Assembly (NCBI GenBank): GCA_040219935.1
Contig: JAVJUA010000074.1
Coordinates: 124,001 to 188,000, forward strand
Length of the DNA stretch: 64,000 nucleotides
Direction of reading: 5' to 3'
Source of the DNA: UBA7803 sp040219935
GTDB taxonomy: Bacteria; Pseudomonadota; Gammaproteobacteria; Pseudomonadales; Azotimanducaceae
Positions 50,944-60,298 of this stretch are shown piece by piece (within the stretch, counting starts at the first letter, position 1; each line of letters opens with the position of its first letter). A program made the position numbers and the translations under genes. A model generated the notes under the pieces. That model did no database searches. It was not told the DNA's origin and saw only the letters and a program-made list of their open reading frames with translations.

Positions 50944-51810
50944 ATGAAGCCCGTACTCGGCACCTACACCGCCCCGCCCCGCCACTGGGTCGGCGACGGC
51001 TTTCCGGTGCGCTCGTACTTCTCCTACGGCAGCCACGACCGCCACGTCAGCCCGTTTCTGCTGCTCGACCACGCCGGTCCGGCCCGCTTCGAGCCCGCCG
51101 AACACCGCCGCGGCGTCGGCACGCACCCGCATCGCGGCTTCGAGACGGTGACCATCGTCTATGCAGGCGAGATCGAGCACCAGGATTCCACCGGCGCCGG
51201 CGGCCGAATCGGTCCCGGCGACGTGCAGTGGATGACGGCCGGCAGCGGCATCCTCCACCAGGAGTACCACTCCGACGCGTTTACGCGCGCCGGCGGCGAC
51301 CTGGAGATGGTGCAGCTCTGGGTCAACCTGCCGGCGGCGACCAAGATGACGCCGCCCGCCTACCAGACCCTCGAGGCGGCCGACATCCCCATGGTCGACC
51401 TGCCCGACCAGGCGGGCAGCCTGCGGGTGATCGCCGGCGAGTTCGCCGGCCGCGCCGGCCCGGCGCGCACCCACACGCCGCTGTTCGTCTGGGACGTGCG
51501 CCTGAATCAAGGCGGTGTCGGCCGCATGCCGCTGACGCCCGGCTGGACGGCCATGGCCGTGGTGCTGCGAGGCAGCGTCCGCGTCAACGGCGCCGATGCC
51601 GTCCGCCAGGGGCAGTTCGCGCTGCTCGACGCCGCGGCCGGCTCGGTCACGCTGGAGGCCGACACCGACGCCATGCTGCTGCTGCTCGGCGGCGAGCCCA
51701 TCGACGAGCCGCTGGTGGGCCACGGCCCATTCGTCATGAACACCAAGGCCGAGATCGCCGCGGCCTTCGACGACTTCCGCCGCGGCCGGTTCGGCCGCAT
51801 GGCGGGATGA
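50944..51810 (+). CDS. Pirin family protein
   Basis: A 288-residue two-domain cupin. The N-terminal metal site follows HPHRGFETVTIVYAGEIEH and SGILHQEYH, matching bacterial pirin Fe ligands. Pirins act as redox-linked regulators or quercetinase-like dioxygenases; which applies is unknown. GAGAGG lies before the ATG at 50944. Followed by ycaC after 58 bp, a common pairing, and likely under the divergent LysR protein. Confidence 0.93.
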   Translation: MKPVLGTYTAPPRHWVGDGFPVRSYFSYGSHDRHVSPFLLLDHAGPARFEPAEHRRGVGTHPHRGFETVTIVYAGEIEHQDSTGAGGRIGPGDVQWMTAGSGILHQEYHSDAFTRAGGDLEMVQLWVNLPAATKMTPPAYQTLEAADIPMVDLPDQAGSLRVIAGEFAGRAGPARTHTPLFVWDVRLNQGGVGRMPLTPGWTAMAVVLRGSVRVNGADAVRQGQFALLDAAAGSVTLEADTDAMLLLLGGEPIDEPLVGHGPFVMNTKAEIAAAFDDFRRGRFGRMAG

Positions 51811-51868
51811 CCCCGCTGCCGAACCCGGCAGCCGCTACGCAAACCGAACGAGCAACAAGGAGACGAAC

Positions 51869-52495
51869 ATGAGTCAGAACTGCAGCTACCGCCGCCTGGA
51901 CAAGGACGATGCCGCCCTGCTGCTGGTGGATCATCAGTCCGGCCTGATCTCGCTGGTGCAGGACTTCTCGCCCGGCGAGTTCAAGAACAACGTGCTGGCG
52001 CTGGCGGCATGCGGCGAGTACTTCAAGCTGCCGACCATCCTCACCACCAGCTTCGAGGACGGGCCGAACGGGCCGCTGGTGCCGGAACTCACCGAAACCT
52101 TTCCGGACGCGCCGTACATCGCCCGACCCGGCAACATCAACGCCTGGGACAACGAAGACTTCGTCAAGGCGGTAGAGGCCACCGGCCGCAGGCAGCTCAT
52201 CATCGCCGGCGTGGTGACCGAGGTGTGCGTGGCCTTTCCGGCGCTGTCGGCCATCGAGGCCGGCTACGAGGTGTTCGTGGTCACCGATGCGTCGGGCACG
52301 TTCAACCCGGTGACGCGGGACGCGGCGTGGCTGCGCATGCAGAGCGCGGGCGCGCAGCTCATGACCTGGTTCGCGGTCGCCTGCGAGCTGCACCGCGACT
52401 GGCGCAACGACATCGAGGGGCTGGGGCAGCTGTTCTCCAACCACATCCCCAACTACCGCAACCTGATGACCAGCTACTTCGCGAAGGCGGGCTGA
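51869..52495 (+). CDS. ycaC: YcaC-family isochorismatase-like hydrolase
   Basis: A 208-residue cysteine hydrolase very close to E. coli YcaC: LLLVDHQSGLISLVQDF (catalytic Asp), ARPGNINAWDNEDFVKAV and VVTEVCVAFPAL (nucleophile Cys), AQLMTWFAVACELHRDW near the end. The substrate of YcaC is not firmly known. AAGGAG precedes the ATG. Second gene of the pirin operon, convergent with the aldo/keto reductase. Confidence 0.93.
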   Translation: MSQNCSYRRLDKDDAALLLVDHQSGLISLVQDFSPGEFKNNVLALAACGEYFKLPTILTTSFEDGPNGPLVPELTETFPDAPYIARPGNINAWDNEDFVKAVEATGRRQLIIAGVVTEVCVAFPALSAIEAGYEVFVVTDASGTFNPVTRDAAWLRMQSAGAQLMTWFAVACELHRDWRNDIEGLGQLFSNHIPNYRNLMTSYFAKAG

Positions 52496-52520
52496 GCGTC
52501 CGAGATTCGCGGCGTGCCGA

Positions 52521-53540
52521 TCAGCCCATCGGGTAACGGATTTCCTTGGAGACCGCGTCGATGGCGGCCAGCACGTCGGCGCTCAGGGTGAGGTCGGCCG
52601 CCGCGAAGATCTCGTCGAGCTGGTCGACGCGGGTGGCACCGACGATGGTGGATGCCACGAAGTCGTGCTGCTTGCTCCAGGCCGTGGCCAGCGTCACCGG
52701 CTTTAGCCCCGCCTCCGCCGCGATCTTCACGAACGCCTCGGTGGCCGCCAGCGACCGGTCGTTGACGAAGCGCTTGGCCATGGCGGCCTGCCGGCCGCCC
52801 ATGGCCAGGTAGCGCGAGAACCGCGCGCCGTCCGGCCGTGCGCCGTCCTGGTACTTCCCCGACAGCACGCCGCCGGCCAGCGGCGAGTAGGGAATCAGGC
52901 TCACCTGCTCCTGGCGGCACGCCTGGGCCAGCTCGTCTTCGAAGCGCCGATTGTTCAGGCTGAAGTTGTTCTGAATGGTCTCGTAGCGCGCCGTGCCGCG
53001 TGCCTCCGCGATCATCAGGCTCTTGGTCAGCCCCCAGGTGGTCTCGTTGCTGCAGCCGATGATGCGCACCTTGCCGGCGCGCACCAGATCGTCCAACGCG
53101 TCCAGGATCTCCTCGTACGGCGTGCCGTGGTCGGGCCAGTGGGTCTGGTACAGGTCGATGTAGTCGGTCTGCAGACGCTCGAGGCTGCCCTCCACCGCGC
53201 GGACGATGTTGTGCCGGTCGAGGGCCGTCTTGCCCTGGCGCACCGCCGCCTTGATCCAGCCGTGGCTCGGGCCGGACACCTTGGTGGCGATGATGAGCGC
53301 GTCCCGGGGCTTGGTCTTCATCCAGCGGCCGACGATCTCTTCGGTGCGGCCGGCATACTCCGGATCCGGCGGCACCGGATAGTTCTCGGCGGTGTCGTAG
53401 AAATCGATGCCGGCGTCGAACGACCGGTCGAGAATCTCGAACGCCGTCTTCTCGTCCGCGCCGGTACCGAAGGTCATGGTGCCCATGCAGATGTCGGAGA
53501 CGACGATGCCGCTGCGGCCGAGTCGGTTGTGCTTCATCAC
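52521..53540 (-). CDS. Tas-like aldo/keto reductase
   Basis: A 339-residue AKR: GIDFYDTAENYPVPPDPEY (Asp and Tyr of the tetrad), ALIIATKVSGPS (Lys), DLYQTHWPDHG (His) and IIGCSNETTWG, which closely follow E. coli Tas. It probably reduces aldehydes or ketones with NADPH; substrate unknown. Monocistronic, ending convergent to ycaC. Confidence 0.9.
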   Translation of the reverse strand: MMKHNRLGRSGIVVSDICMGTMTFGTGADEKTAFEILDRSFDAGIDFYDTAENYPVPPDPEYAGRTEEIVGRWMKTKPRDALIIATKVSGPSHGWIKAAVRQGKTALDRHNIVRAVEGSLERLQTDYIDLYQTHWPDHGTPYEEILDALDDLVRAGKVRIIGCSNETTWGLTKSLMIAEARGTARYETIQNNFSLNNRRFEDELAQACRQEQVSLIPYSPLAGGVLSGKYQDGARPDGARFSRYLAMGGRQAAMAKRFVNDRSLAATEAFVKIAAEAGLKPVTLATAWSKQHDFVASTIVGATRVDQLDEIFAAADLTLSADVLAAIDAVSKEIRYPMG

Positions 53541-53620
53541 GATGCCTGTGTGCTGGATCGGGCGGGATGGTAGCAGATCGCCCGCCGGGCGCCGGTGCTA
53601 CCCGGCGGCGGCCGCGCGGC

Positions 53621-54817
53621 TCAGGCGCGCTCCACCACCGCAGCGATGCCCTGACCGCCGCCGATGCACATGGTCTCGAGGCCGTAGCGGCCGCCGCGCC
53701 GCTTCAGCTCGTTGAGCAGGGTCGCCAGAATGCGGCCGCCGGTGGCGCCGATGGGATGCCCCAGCGAGATGCCGGAGCCGTTGACGTTCAGCCGCTCGCG
53801 GTCGTCCCAGCCCCAGCCCTTCAGCACCGCCAGCACCTGGCAGGCAAACGCCTCGTTCAGCTCCACCAGGTCCATGTCGTCGAAGGAAAGACCCGTGCGC
53901 TCGAACAGCTTGGCCACCGCCGGCACCGGGCCGATGCCCATAGTGGCGGGATGGCAGCCTGCCGCGGCCCAGGCCACGAACCAGCCGTCGGGCTCGAGGC
54001 CCAGCTCGGTCAGCTTGTCCTCGGCCACCACCAGGCAGGCGGCGGCGGCATCGTTCTGCTGGCTGGCGTTGCCGGCGGTGACGATGCCGCCGGGGGTGAT
54101 GGGCTTGAGTCGGGTCAGGGATTCCATGGAGGCGTCGTCGCGCACGCCCTCGTCGCGATCGAGCACCACGGGGTCGCCCCGCCGTTGCGGCACCGCCACC
54201 GGCACGATCTCGGCGTCGAACTTGCCCTCCGACCAGGCGCGTGCCGCCCGCCGCTGGCTCTCGAGCGCGTAGGCGTCGGCTTCGTCGCGGCTGATCTGGT
54301 ACTCGCGGGCCAGATTCTCCGCGGTCTCGATCATGCCGGAGATGGTGCCGAAGCGCTCTTCCGGCTGCGACCGGACCCGGCCCCGCTCCAGGCGATCGTG
54401 CAGCGTCACCGAGCCAGAGCGGGCGCCGCCGCGCATGGCGGTGGTGTAGTACTCGACGTTGCTCATGCTCTCGGCACCGCCGGCGATCACGCAGTCGGCC
54501 GCACCGGTCTGCACCATCATGGCAGCGGTGGCCACCGCCTGCAGGCCGCTGCCGCAGCGCCGGTCGAGCTGCAGCCCGGGCACCTCGATGGGCAGCCCGG
54601 CGGCCAGGGCAGCCCAGCGGCCGATGCAGGGCGCCTCGCCGCTGGGGTAACCCTGGGCGAAGACCACGTCGTCGATGCGTGCCGGGTCAATGCCCGTACG
54701 CGCCACCAGGGCCTTGACCACGCCGGCAGCGAGCTGTTCGGCCGGCAGCGGCGCCAGGGTGCCGAGGAAGCGGCCGACGGCCGTGCGCAGCGGGGTGACG
54801 ATGGCGGCGCGGCGCAC
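53621..54817 (-). CDS. Acetyl-CoA C-acyltransferase (thiolase)
   Basis: A 398-residue thiolase: nucleophile Cys in LDRRCGSGLQA, LNEAFACQVL, SGISLGHPIGATGG (His) and CIGGGQGIA (second Cys) complete the active site. Either degradative (3-ketoacyl-CoA cleavage) or biosynthetic. The start is GTG at 54817, four bases after the SDR stop, giving the usual family length; an in-frame extension to 54874 lies inside the SDR gene. Paired with a 3-hydroxyacyl-CoA dehydrogenase-like SDR. Confidence 0.9.
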   Translation of the reverse strand: MRRAAIVTPLRTAVGRFLGTLAPLPAEQLAAGVVKALVARTGIDPARIDDVVFAQGYPSGEAPCIGRWAALAAGLPIEVPGLQLDRRCGSGLQAVATAAMMVQTGAADCVIAGGAESMSNVEYYTTAMRGGARSGSVTLHDRLERGRVRSQPEERFGTISGMIETAENLAREYQISRDEADAYALESQRRAARAWSEGKFDAEIVPVAVPQRRGDPVVLDRDEGVRDDASMESLTRLKPITPGGIVTAGNASQQNDAAAACLVVAEDKLTELGLEPDGWFVAWAAAGCHPATMGIGPVPAVAKLFERTGLSFDDMDLVELNEAFACQVLAVLKGWGWDDRERLNVNGSGISLGHPIGATGGRILATLLNELKRRGGRYGLETMCIGGGQGIAAVVERA

Positions 54818-54821
54818 GGCT

Positions 54822-55715
54822 TCAGCCCTGCTCTGCCTGGCGCTTGCGCAGCCAGCCCCAACCCTCGGTGGCACGGCTCATATCCAGCAGGTCGTCCTTA
54901 CGCTCGAGCAGGTCTTCGAAGGTGACCTCCGGCCCGAACTCGAGGTCGTCGTTATTGAACACGGCGGCGCAGGAGAACCGGCCCATGCCGGCCAGGATCA
55001 CCTTGCCGGTCGGCGCGTCCTCCGAGCACATGAGCAGCACGGCAGGCGTCACCAGCTTCGGGTGCCGGGACGGGTCGGGATTGTCGGGGTTCACCTCGCG
55101 GCCGGGGATGGTGCCGATCAGCCGGGTCTCCGCCGCCGGCGCCAGGGTGTTGACCCGCACGTTCTTGGAGCGACCCTCTTTTTCCAGCACGTTCATGAGC
55201 CCCAGCATGCCCATCTTCGCGGCGCCGTAGTTGGCCTGCCCGAAGTTGCCGAACACGCCCGACGTGGAGCTGGTGAGGACGATGCGGCCGTAGTTCTGGT
55301 CGTACATGATGGGCCAGGCGGCGTGGGTGACGTAGGCGCTGCCGTTCAGGTGCACGTCCATGACGATATCCCAGTCCTCCAGCGACATCTTCTTGAAGCT
55401 CTTGTCGCGCAGGATGCCGGCGTTGTTGACCAGGATGTGCACCGTGCCGAAGGCCTTCACGGCGTCGTCGATGATGGACTTCGCACCTTCCTTGGAGGAC
55501 ACCGACGCCTTGTTGGCGATGGCGGTGCCGCCGGCCGCCTTGATCTCGGCCACCACCTGATCGGCCGCATCGCCGGCGCCGGTGCCGTCGCCCCGGCCGC
55601 CGAGGTCGTTCACCACCACCTTGGCGCCCCGACGGGCGAACTCCAGCGCATGCGCCTTGCCCAGGCCATTGCCGGCACCGGTGATGACCACGACCTTGTC
55701 TTTGAATTCGCTCAC
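54822..55715 (-). CDS. Short-chain dehydrogenase, 3-hydroxyacyl-CoA dehydrogenase-like (HSD17B4 type)
   Basis: A 297-residue SDR: cofactor motif TGAGNGLGKAH, VVNDLGGRGDGTG, VNNAGIL and catalytic Ser-Tyr-Lys in LTSSTSGVFGNFG...YGAAK. The NDLGG segment is typical for the peroxisomal multifunctional type-2 group acting on 3-hydroxyacyl-CoA or on steroid side chains. The start is GTG at 55715, preceded by GGGGAG. It is the first of two genes with the thiolase, together giving the last two steps of a beta-oxidation cycle. Confidence 0.87.
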   Translation of the reverse strand: MSEFKDKVVVITGAGNGLGKAHALEFARRGAKVVVNDLGGRGDGTGAGDAADQVVAEIKAAGGTAIANKASVSSKEGAKSIIDDAVKAFGTVHILVNNAGILRDKSFKKMSLEDWDIVMDVHLNGSAYVTHAAWPIMYDQNYGRIVLTSSTSGVFGNFGQANYGAAKMGMLGLMNVLEKEGRSKNVRVNTLAPAAETRLIGTIPGREVNPDNPDPSRHPKLVTPAVLLMCSEDAPTGKVILAGMGRFSCAAVFNNDDLEFGPEVTFEDLLERKDDLLDMSRATEGWGWLRKRQAEQG

Positions 55716-55815
55716 GGCTTGCTCCCCGTATGTGTCAAGAATGTATCGGCATGGACGTAAAGGCGGCATATTAACCCACCACGGGCCACGGTCGTAACGT
55801 CCCAGCACAGCGCAC

Positions 55816-58518
55816 ATGCCGACAAAGCCACCCGAATCGACCGCCTGGCACACCCACGATACCCGGCAGGTTCTGACGGCGCTGAACACCGGACCGAACG
55901 GCCTCGATTCGGCGGAAGCGGAGCGCCGCGTCCGCGACTACGGGCCCAACTCCCTCCCGGCCGCCAAGCCCCGGAGCGCCATCAGGCGGCTGCTGGCCCA
56001 GCTTCACAACCTGCTGATCTACGTGCTGCTGGCATCAGCCATGCTGGCCATTGCCATAGGGCATGTGACAGATGCGCTCGTGATCGGCGCGGTGGTCGTC
56101 ATCAATGCGATCGTCGGCTTCATCCAGGAGGGCCGCGCCGAGCAGGCGCTGGACGCGATCAGAGCCCTGATCGATCCGCGCGTTGCGGTGTTGCGTGACG
56201 GTCAGCGCTGCTCCGTCGCGGCGCAAGGGCTGGTACCGGGCGACATCGTGCTGCTCGAGGCCGGAGATCGAGTTTCAGCCGACCTGCGATTGATCAGGGC
56301 CAGGAACCTGCGTGCCGACGAGGCGCCCCTCACCGGCGAGAGCGTGCCGGTGGACAAAGGTACGGCGGTGACAGCAGCCGACGCGGCCATAGGCGACAGG
56401 ACCTGCATGGCATTCTCGGGAACGCTGATCACCGCGGGTCAGGGCATGGGCGTCGTGGTAGCGACCGGCGCCGCCACCGAACTCGGGCGAATCAGTGGCA
56501 TGCTTCGCGATGTACCCACTCTGACCACCCCCCTGCTGCGCCAGGTGAGCCAGTTCGCCAGGCAGCTCACGATCGTCCTGCTGGCAGCCTCTTCGCTGAT
56601 CTTCGTCTTTGCGGTGCTGGCGCGCGGCTACCCCATCGAAGCCGCGTTCATGGTCGTGGTCGGACTGCTCGTGGCCGCCATACCTGAAGGCCTGCCCGCG
56701 GTGATGACCATCACCCTGGCGGTGGGAGTCAGGCGCATGGCGGGCCGCCATGCGATCATTCGCCGGCTGCCCGCCGTCGAGACCCTGGGCGCGGTCTCGG
56801 TGATCTGCTCCGACAAGACCGGAACCCTGACCCGCAACGAGATGCAGGTGCGCAGCATCGTGACAGCGAGCGGACACATCGACGTCGACGGAGTCGGCTA
56901 TCGACCCGAGGGTACGTTTCGGATCGATGGGGGCGCCTTCGACCCCGCCGCCGACCCGGTGATCGAGGAGCTCACCCTGGGCGCGCTGCTGTGCAACGAT
57001 TCGCAGATCCGCCAGGCCGTCGACGCCGACGACTGGCTGGTCGAGGGGGACCCGATGGAGGGCGCGCTGCTGGCCCTGGCGGTAAAGGCGGGACACCACG
57101 TGGCCGCCGCTCGGGACCGGCTGGTGCGGCTCGACGAGCTGCCGTTCGACGCTGAGCAGCGATACATGGCGACCCTGCACACCCGCCCGGGACAGCCGCC
57201 GGTGGCCTACCTCAAGGGCGCTCCGGAGCGGATCCTGTCGCTGTGTGATCGCGTCGCGACGCCGGACGGCACCGCCGCACTGGACATGGATGACTGGAAT
57301 CGAAAGGCGGAGCGCCTGGCGATGGGCGGACAACGTGTGATCGCGGTCGCCGCCCGCAGCGTGGCGCCGGGAACAGCCGAGCTGACGCGCGCCGACGTCG
57401 AAAGCGGCCTCACCCTGCTGGGCGTGCTGGGCCTCATCGATCCGCCCCGCCCCGAGGCCGTTGCCGCAATCGCCGAGTGCCGCGCGGCCGGAATCAGGGT
57501 CAAGATGATCACCGGCGACCACGTCGCTACGGCGCGGGCGATCGCCGAGCAGCTCGCCATCAGCCGGCACCCCGATGCGGTCACCGGGCAGCAGCTCGAC
57601 CAACTCGACGATGCAGCGCTCACCGAACGCGCCCGCACCGCAGACGTGTTTGCAAGAACCAGCCCAGCTCACAAGCTGCGGCTGGTGACGGCCCTGCAGT
57701 CAGACGGGTCCGTGGTGGCCATGACCGGCGACGGCGTGAACGATGCGCCAGCGCTCAAGCGTGCCGACGTCGGCGTTGCCATGGGCAGGAGGGGTACGGA
57801 GGCCGCCAAGGACGCCAGCGAGATGGTGCTGGCCGACGACAACTTCGCCTCGATCGTCGCCGCCGTGCGTGAAGGCCGTACCGTCTACGACAACCTCACC
57901 AAGGTCATCGCCTGGACCCTCCCCACCAATGGTGGTGAGGCGCTCACGATCATACTCGCCGTGCTGCTGGGTCTGACCCTGCCCGTGACGCCGGTGCAGA
58001 TCCTGTGGATCAACATGGTCACGGCAGTCGCTCTGGGACTGACGCTGGCGTTCGAACCGGCCGAACGCGGGACCATGGTGCGAGCACCGCGACCGCCCGC
58101 GCAGCCGTTGCTCACGGGGCGTCTGGTCTGGCGCGTCACCTACGTCTCGATGCTGATGGTGGCCGGCGCCTTCGGCATCTACGCGTGGGCGACGGCGCGC
58201 GGACTCGACACGGAAACGGCGCGCACGCTGGTGGTCAACACCATCGTGGTCATGGAGATCTTCTATCTGTTCAGCGTGCGCTTCGCGCACGGAACCGCCC
58301 TGACCTGGCAGGGCGTGCTCGGCACCCGAGCGGTGCTGGCGGGCGTCGCCACCGTCGTTGCCGCGCAGATCGCCTTCACCTACCTGCCGCTCATGCAGAA
58401 CCTCTTTCAGTCGAGACCAATCGCACTTGGCGACGGCCTGGTCATCCTCGCAATCGGCATCACGCTGCTCGTCATCGTCGAACTCGAAAAGCGTCTGGCG
58501 GCAATGATGAGCGACTAG
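55816..58518 (+). CDS. P2-type cation-transporting ATPase
   Basis: A 900-residue P-type ATPase: cation-ATPase N-domain, actuator LTGES, phosphorylation DKTGTLT (Asp333), IPEGLPAVMTITLAVG in TM4, MTGDGVNDAPALKRADVGVAMG hinge and six C-terminal helices. The PEGLP in TM4 is the Ca2+/Na+-type P2A/P2D signature rather than the CPC of heavy-metal pumps, so Ca2+ or another non-heavy-metal cation is likely. Divergent from the SDR gene across a 100-bp gap. Not visibly linked to neighbours. Confidence 0.92.
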   Translation: MPTKPPESTAWHTHDTRQVLTALNTGPNGLDSAEAERRVRDYGPNSLPAAKPRSAIRRLLAQLHNLLIYVLLASAMLAIAIGHVTDALVIGAVVVINAIVGFIQEGRAEQALDAIRALIDPRVAVLRDGQRCSVAAQGLVPGDIVLLEAGDRVSADLRLIRARNLRADEAPLTGESVPVDKGTAVTAADAAIGDRTCMAFSGTLITAGQGMGVVVATGAATELGRISGMLRDVPTLTTPLLRQVSQFARQLTIVLLAASSLIFVFAVLARGYPIEAAFMVVVGLLVAAIPEGLPAVMTITLAVGVRRMAGRHAIIRRLPAVETLGAVSVICSDKTGTLTRNEMQVRSIVTASGHIDVDGVGYRPEGTFRIDGGAFDPAADPVIEELTLGALLCNDSQIRQAVDADDWLVEGDPMEGALLALAVKAGHHVAAARDRLVRLDELPFDAEQRYMATLHTRPGQPPVAYLKGAPERILSLCDRVATPDGTAALDMDDWNRKAERLAMGGQRVIAVAARSVAPGTAELTRADVESGLTLLGVLGLIDPPRPEAVAAIAECRAAGIRVKMITGDHVATARAIAEQLAISRHPDAVTGQQLDQLDDAALTERARTADVFARTSPAHKLRLVTALQSDGSVVAMTGDGVNDAPALKRADVGVAMGRRGTEAAKDASEMVLADDNFASIVAAVREGRTVYDNLTKVIAWTLPTNGGEALTIILAVLLGLTLPVTPVQILWINMVTAVALGLTLAFEPAERGTMVRAPRPPAQPLLTGRLVWRVTYVSMLMVAGAFGIYAWATARGLDTETARTLVVNTIVVMEIFYLFSVRFAHGTALTWQGVLGTRAVLAGVATVVAAQIAFTYLPLMQNLFQSRPIALGDGLVILAIGITLLVIVELEKRLAAMMSD

Positions 58519-58525
58519 GGCCTGC

Positions 58526-58894
58526 TCACCGGGCGTCGCCCGCGAGGTTTCCAACCCGGAATCCGGGCAGCATGGCATCTGCTGCAGGGCTGTGCGGACG
58601 ACCGTATCCCTTGGTGTGATACGCCTCGCTGGCCTCCTTTCCGCACCACGGCGTCATCACCACCGGCGGCGTCGGGTGCAGAGGCACGTAGTGGGTGAAG
58701 TCGTACACCACTCCATCAATGGCCATCCAGCAGTCGTCAGCGCTGGCGTGGCCGGCGAGCTCGTCCGGGGTCACCATGCGGTCAGCGGCAGCGGCGTCGG
58801 ATGGCGCCTCGTTACCCGCCAGCACCGCAAAGGCCCATATGGACAGCACGGCGCCCCAGAACGCCGACACGCAGAAGAACATGAATCGCTTCAT
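58526..58894 (-). CDS. Exported cytochrome b5-like heme-binding protein
   Basis: A 122-residue protein with an N-terminal membrane anchor or signal (FMFFCVSAFWGAVLSIWAFAVLAG) and a cytochrome b5-like domain (TPDELAGHASADDCWMAIDGVVYDFTHYVPLHP, then YHTKGYGRPHS). The usual HPGG is replaced by HPTPP, so the axial-ligand loop differs, but histidines are kept. It is probably a periplasmic electron carrier. Its ATG overlaps the stop of the ferric-reductase-like gene, so the two are co-expressed. Confidence 0.75.
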   Translation of the reverse strand: MKRFMFFCVSAFWGAVLSIWAFAVLAGNEAPSDAAAADRMVTPDELAGHASADDCWMAIDGVVYDFTHYVPLHPTPPVVMTPWCGKEASEAYHTKGYGRPHSPAADAMLPGFRVGNLAGDAR

Positions 58895-60222
58895 AGCAGA
58901 TCGAACTCCTCACTCAGAAACCGGGATGTCGGCACGCCGGCGTCGCGCGCCAGCGCCCGGGACAGATCGATGAGCGGCTGCGGGCCGCAGACCAGAACAC
59001 GCCGCTGGTCCAGATCGGGCACGCGGTGGGCAAGGAATGCGGCTGTCAGAGGCCCTTCCTCGGCAAAGAAGTGCGCATGTAGCACCAGCCCGTCGACGCG
59101 CCGGACGATGGCCTCGAGTTCGGCCAGGAAGTAAGCGCGGGACGGGTCGTTGGCGCAATAGATCAGGTGCGTGTCCACAGCGCCACCCGCCGCATCCAGC
59201 GCTCGGGCGGCGGAGACGAACGGCGTCATGCCGATGCCGCCGCCGATCCACAGCGCCGGGTCGCGGGACGCCGTGGGCAGGAATCGCCCATACGGGCCCT
59301 CGACGGCGGCGCGGCTGCCGGGCGTGACGTCCAGCAACGCGCGGCTGGCATCGCCGAGATCCTTGATGGCGATGCGCAGATGCGGTTCGCCGGGCGCGCT
59401 CGACAGGGTGTACGGGTGCTCCTCTCCCCGGCCGGCGTCCAGCAGGGAGTCGAACGGCGTCAGGTAGACGAACTGCCCGGGGTGATGCTCGAGCGGCGGC
59501 CCGGCGAGGGTCAGCTCGACCACGCGCGGAGCCAGAGGCGTGACCTCCGTGATGACGTAGGCGCGCCGGCCCAGCCACCGGGACAACGCGATCCGCCAGC
59601 CCATCGCGGCGGTCGCCAGCGCGCCCAGGCCCGCCCACCACCAGAAAGCGGCCGGCGTCGGCAACGCGGCCGTCAGCGGCCAGGCGTGCAGCAGGCCGAG
59701 CGCGGCCGCCAGACCGGAGAGCCGGTGCAGCCACTTCCAGCGCTGGTATTCGGGACGCCCGAAGAACGAAAAGGTGGGCGCCATGAAGGCCATCATCACC
59801 AGCAGGGCGGCCCAGCCCACCCAGACCGGCCAATAGCCCGGGGGCGGCGTCAGCGTCGCCAGAACGGCGGCCGGACCGTCGGCGGCTCGGGCCAGGGACG
59901 CCAGCAGGGGATGAAGCAGCAGCGCAACGAAGCTCGCCGCCCCCAGCCAGTGGTGAATGCGCCACAACCGCAACAGACCGCCGAACGGCATGTCCCACCC
60001 CGGCACCCGCACGCTGAGCACCAGCGCCAGCAGCAGCCAGCTCAGCCCGGCAACGCCGCTGACCTGCCCGGCGATTCGCCACGCCGCGTTGGAACCGCTG
60101 CCCGGCCATGCCGACCACAATGCCCAGGCCGGCGGCACGAGCACGACCAGTGCGACCACGGTGATGGCAGACGCGCTGAGCACACGGTCTTCCGAGATCG
60201 AACTCATGGCGGCTGACGACAT
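58891..60222 (-). CDS. Ferric reductase-like membrane flavocytochrome with NAD-binding domain
   Basis: A 443-residue protein: six or so membrane helices with two histidine pairs (RIHHWLGAASFVALLLHP and KWLHRLSGLAAALGLLHAW) suited to two b hemes, then an FNR-type module: FAD motif HPYTLSSAP, IGGGIGMTPFVSA for the nicotinamide nucleotide and VCGPQPLID near the end. It would move electrons from cytosolic NAD(P)H through heme to the periplasmic side. Two ATGs (60222, 60207) are possible. Divergent from a decaheme cytochrome/porin pair, which suggests a shared electron pathway. Confidence 0.87.
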   Translation of the reverse strand: MSSAAMSSISEDRVLSASAITVVALVVLVPPAWALWSAWPGSGSNAAWRIAGQVSGVAGLSWLLLALVLSVRVPGWDMPFGGLLRLWRIHHWLGAASFVALLLHPLLASLARAADGPAAVLATLTPPPGYWPVWVGWAALLVMMAFMAPTFSFFGRPEYQRWKWLHRLSGLAAALGLLHAWPLTAALPTPAAFWWWAGLGALATAAMGWRIALSRWLGRRAYVITEVTPLAPRVVELTLAGPPLEHHPGQFVYLTPFDSLLDAGRGEEHPYTLSSAPGEPHLRIAIKDLGDASRALLDVTPGSRAAVEGPYGRFLPTASRDPALWIGGGIGMTPFVSAARALDAAGGAVDTHLIYCANDPSRAYFLAELEAIVRRVDGLVLHAHFFAEEGPLTAAFLAHRVPDLDQRRVLVCGPQPLIDLSRALARDAGVPTSRFLSEEFDLL

Positions 60223-60246
60223 TGAACATTCACGAGCGGATCATTG

Positions 60247-60261
60247 TCATGGCTGCCATGA
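60247..60261. promoter_or_regulatory. Perfect 15-nt palindrome in divergent gap
   Basis: TCATGGC-T-GCCATGA is a perfect inverted repeat with 7-bp arms, centred between the ferric-reductase-like gene (start 60222, minus) and the decaheme cytochrome gene (start 60299, plus). It could be a shared operator; no factor is recognised. Confidence 0.4.
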
Positions 60262-60298
60262 TGGCTCTCAAGGGGAATCGTTCTAGGGGGATCTGCGC

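Noticed and set aside
58530..58542. CGGGC-GTC-GCCCG hairpin after the P-type ATPase as terminator
   Set aside because: Only 5 bp, no T-run, and it is inside the coding end of the b5-like gene.
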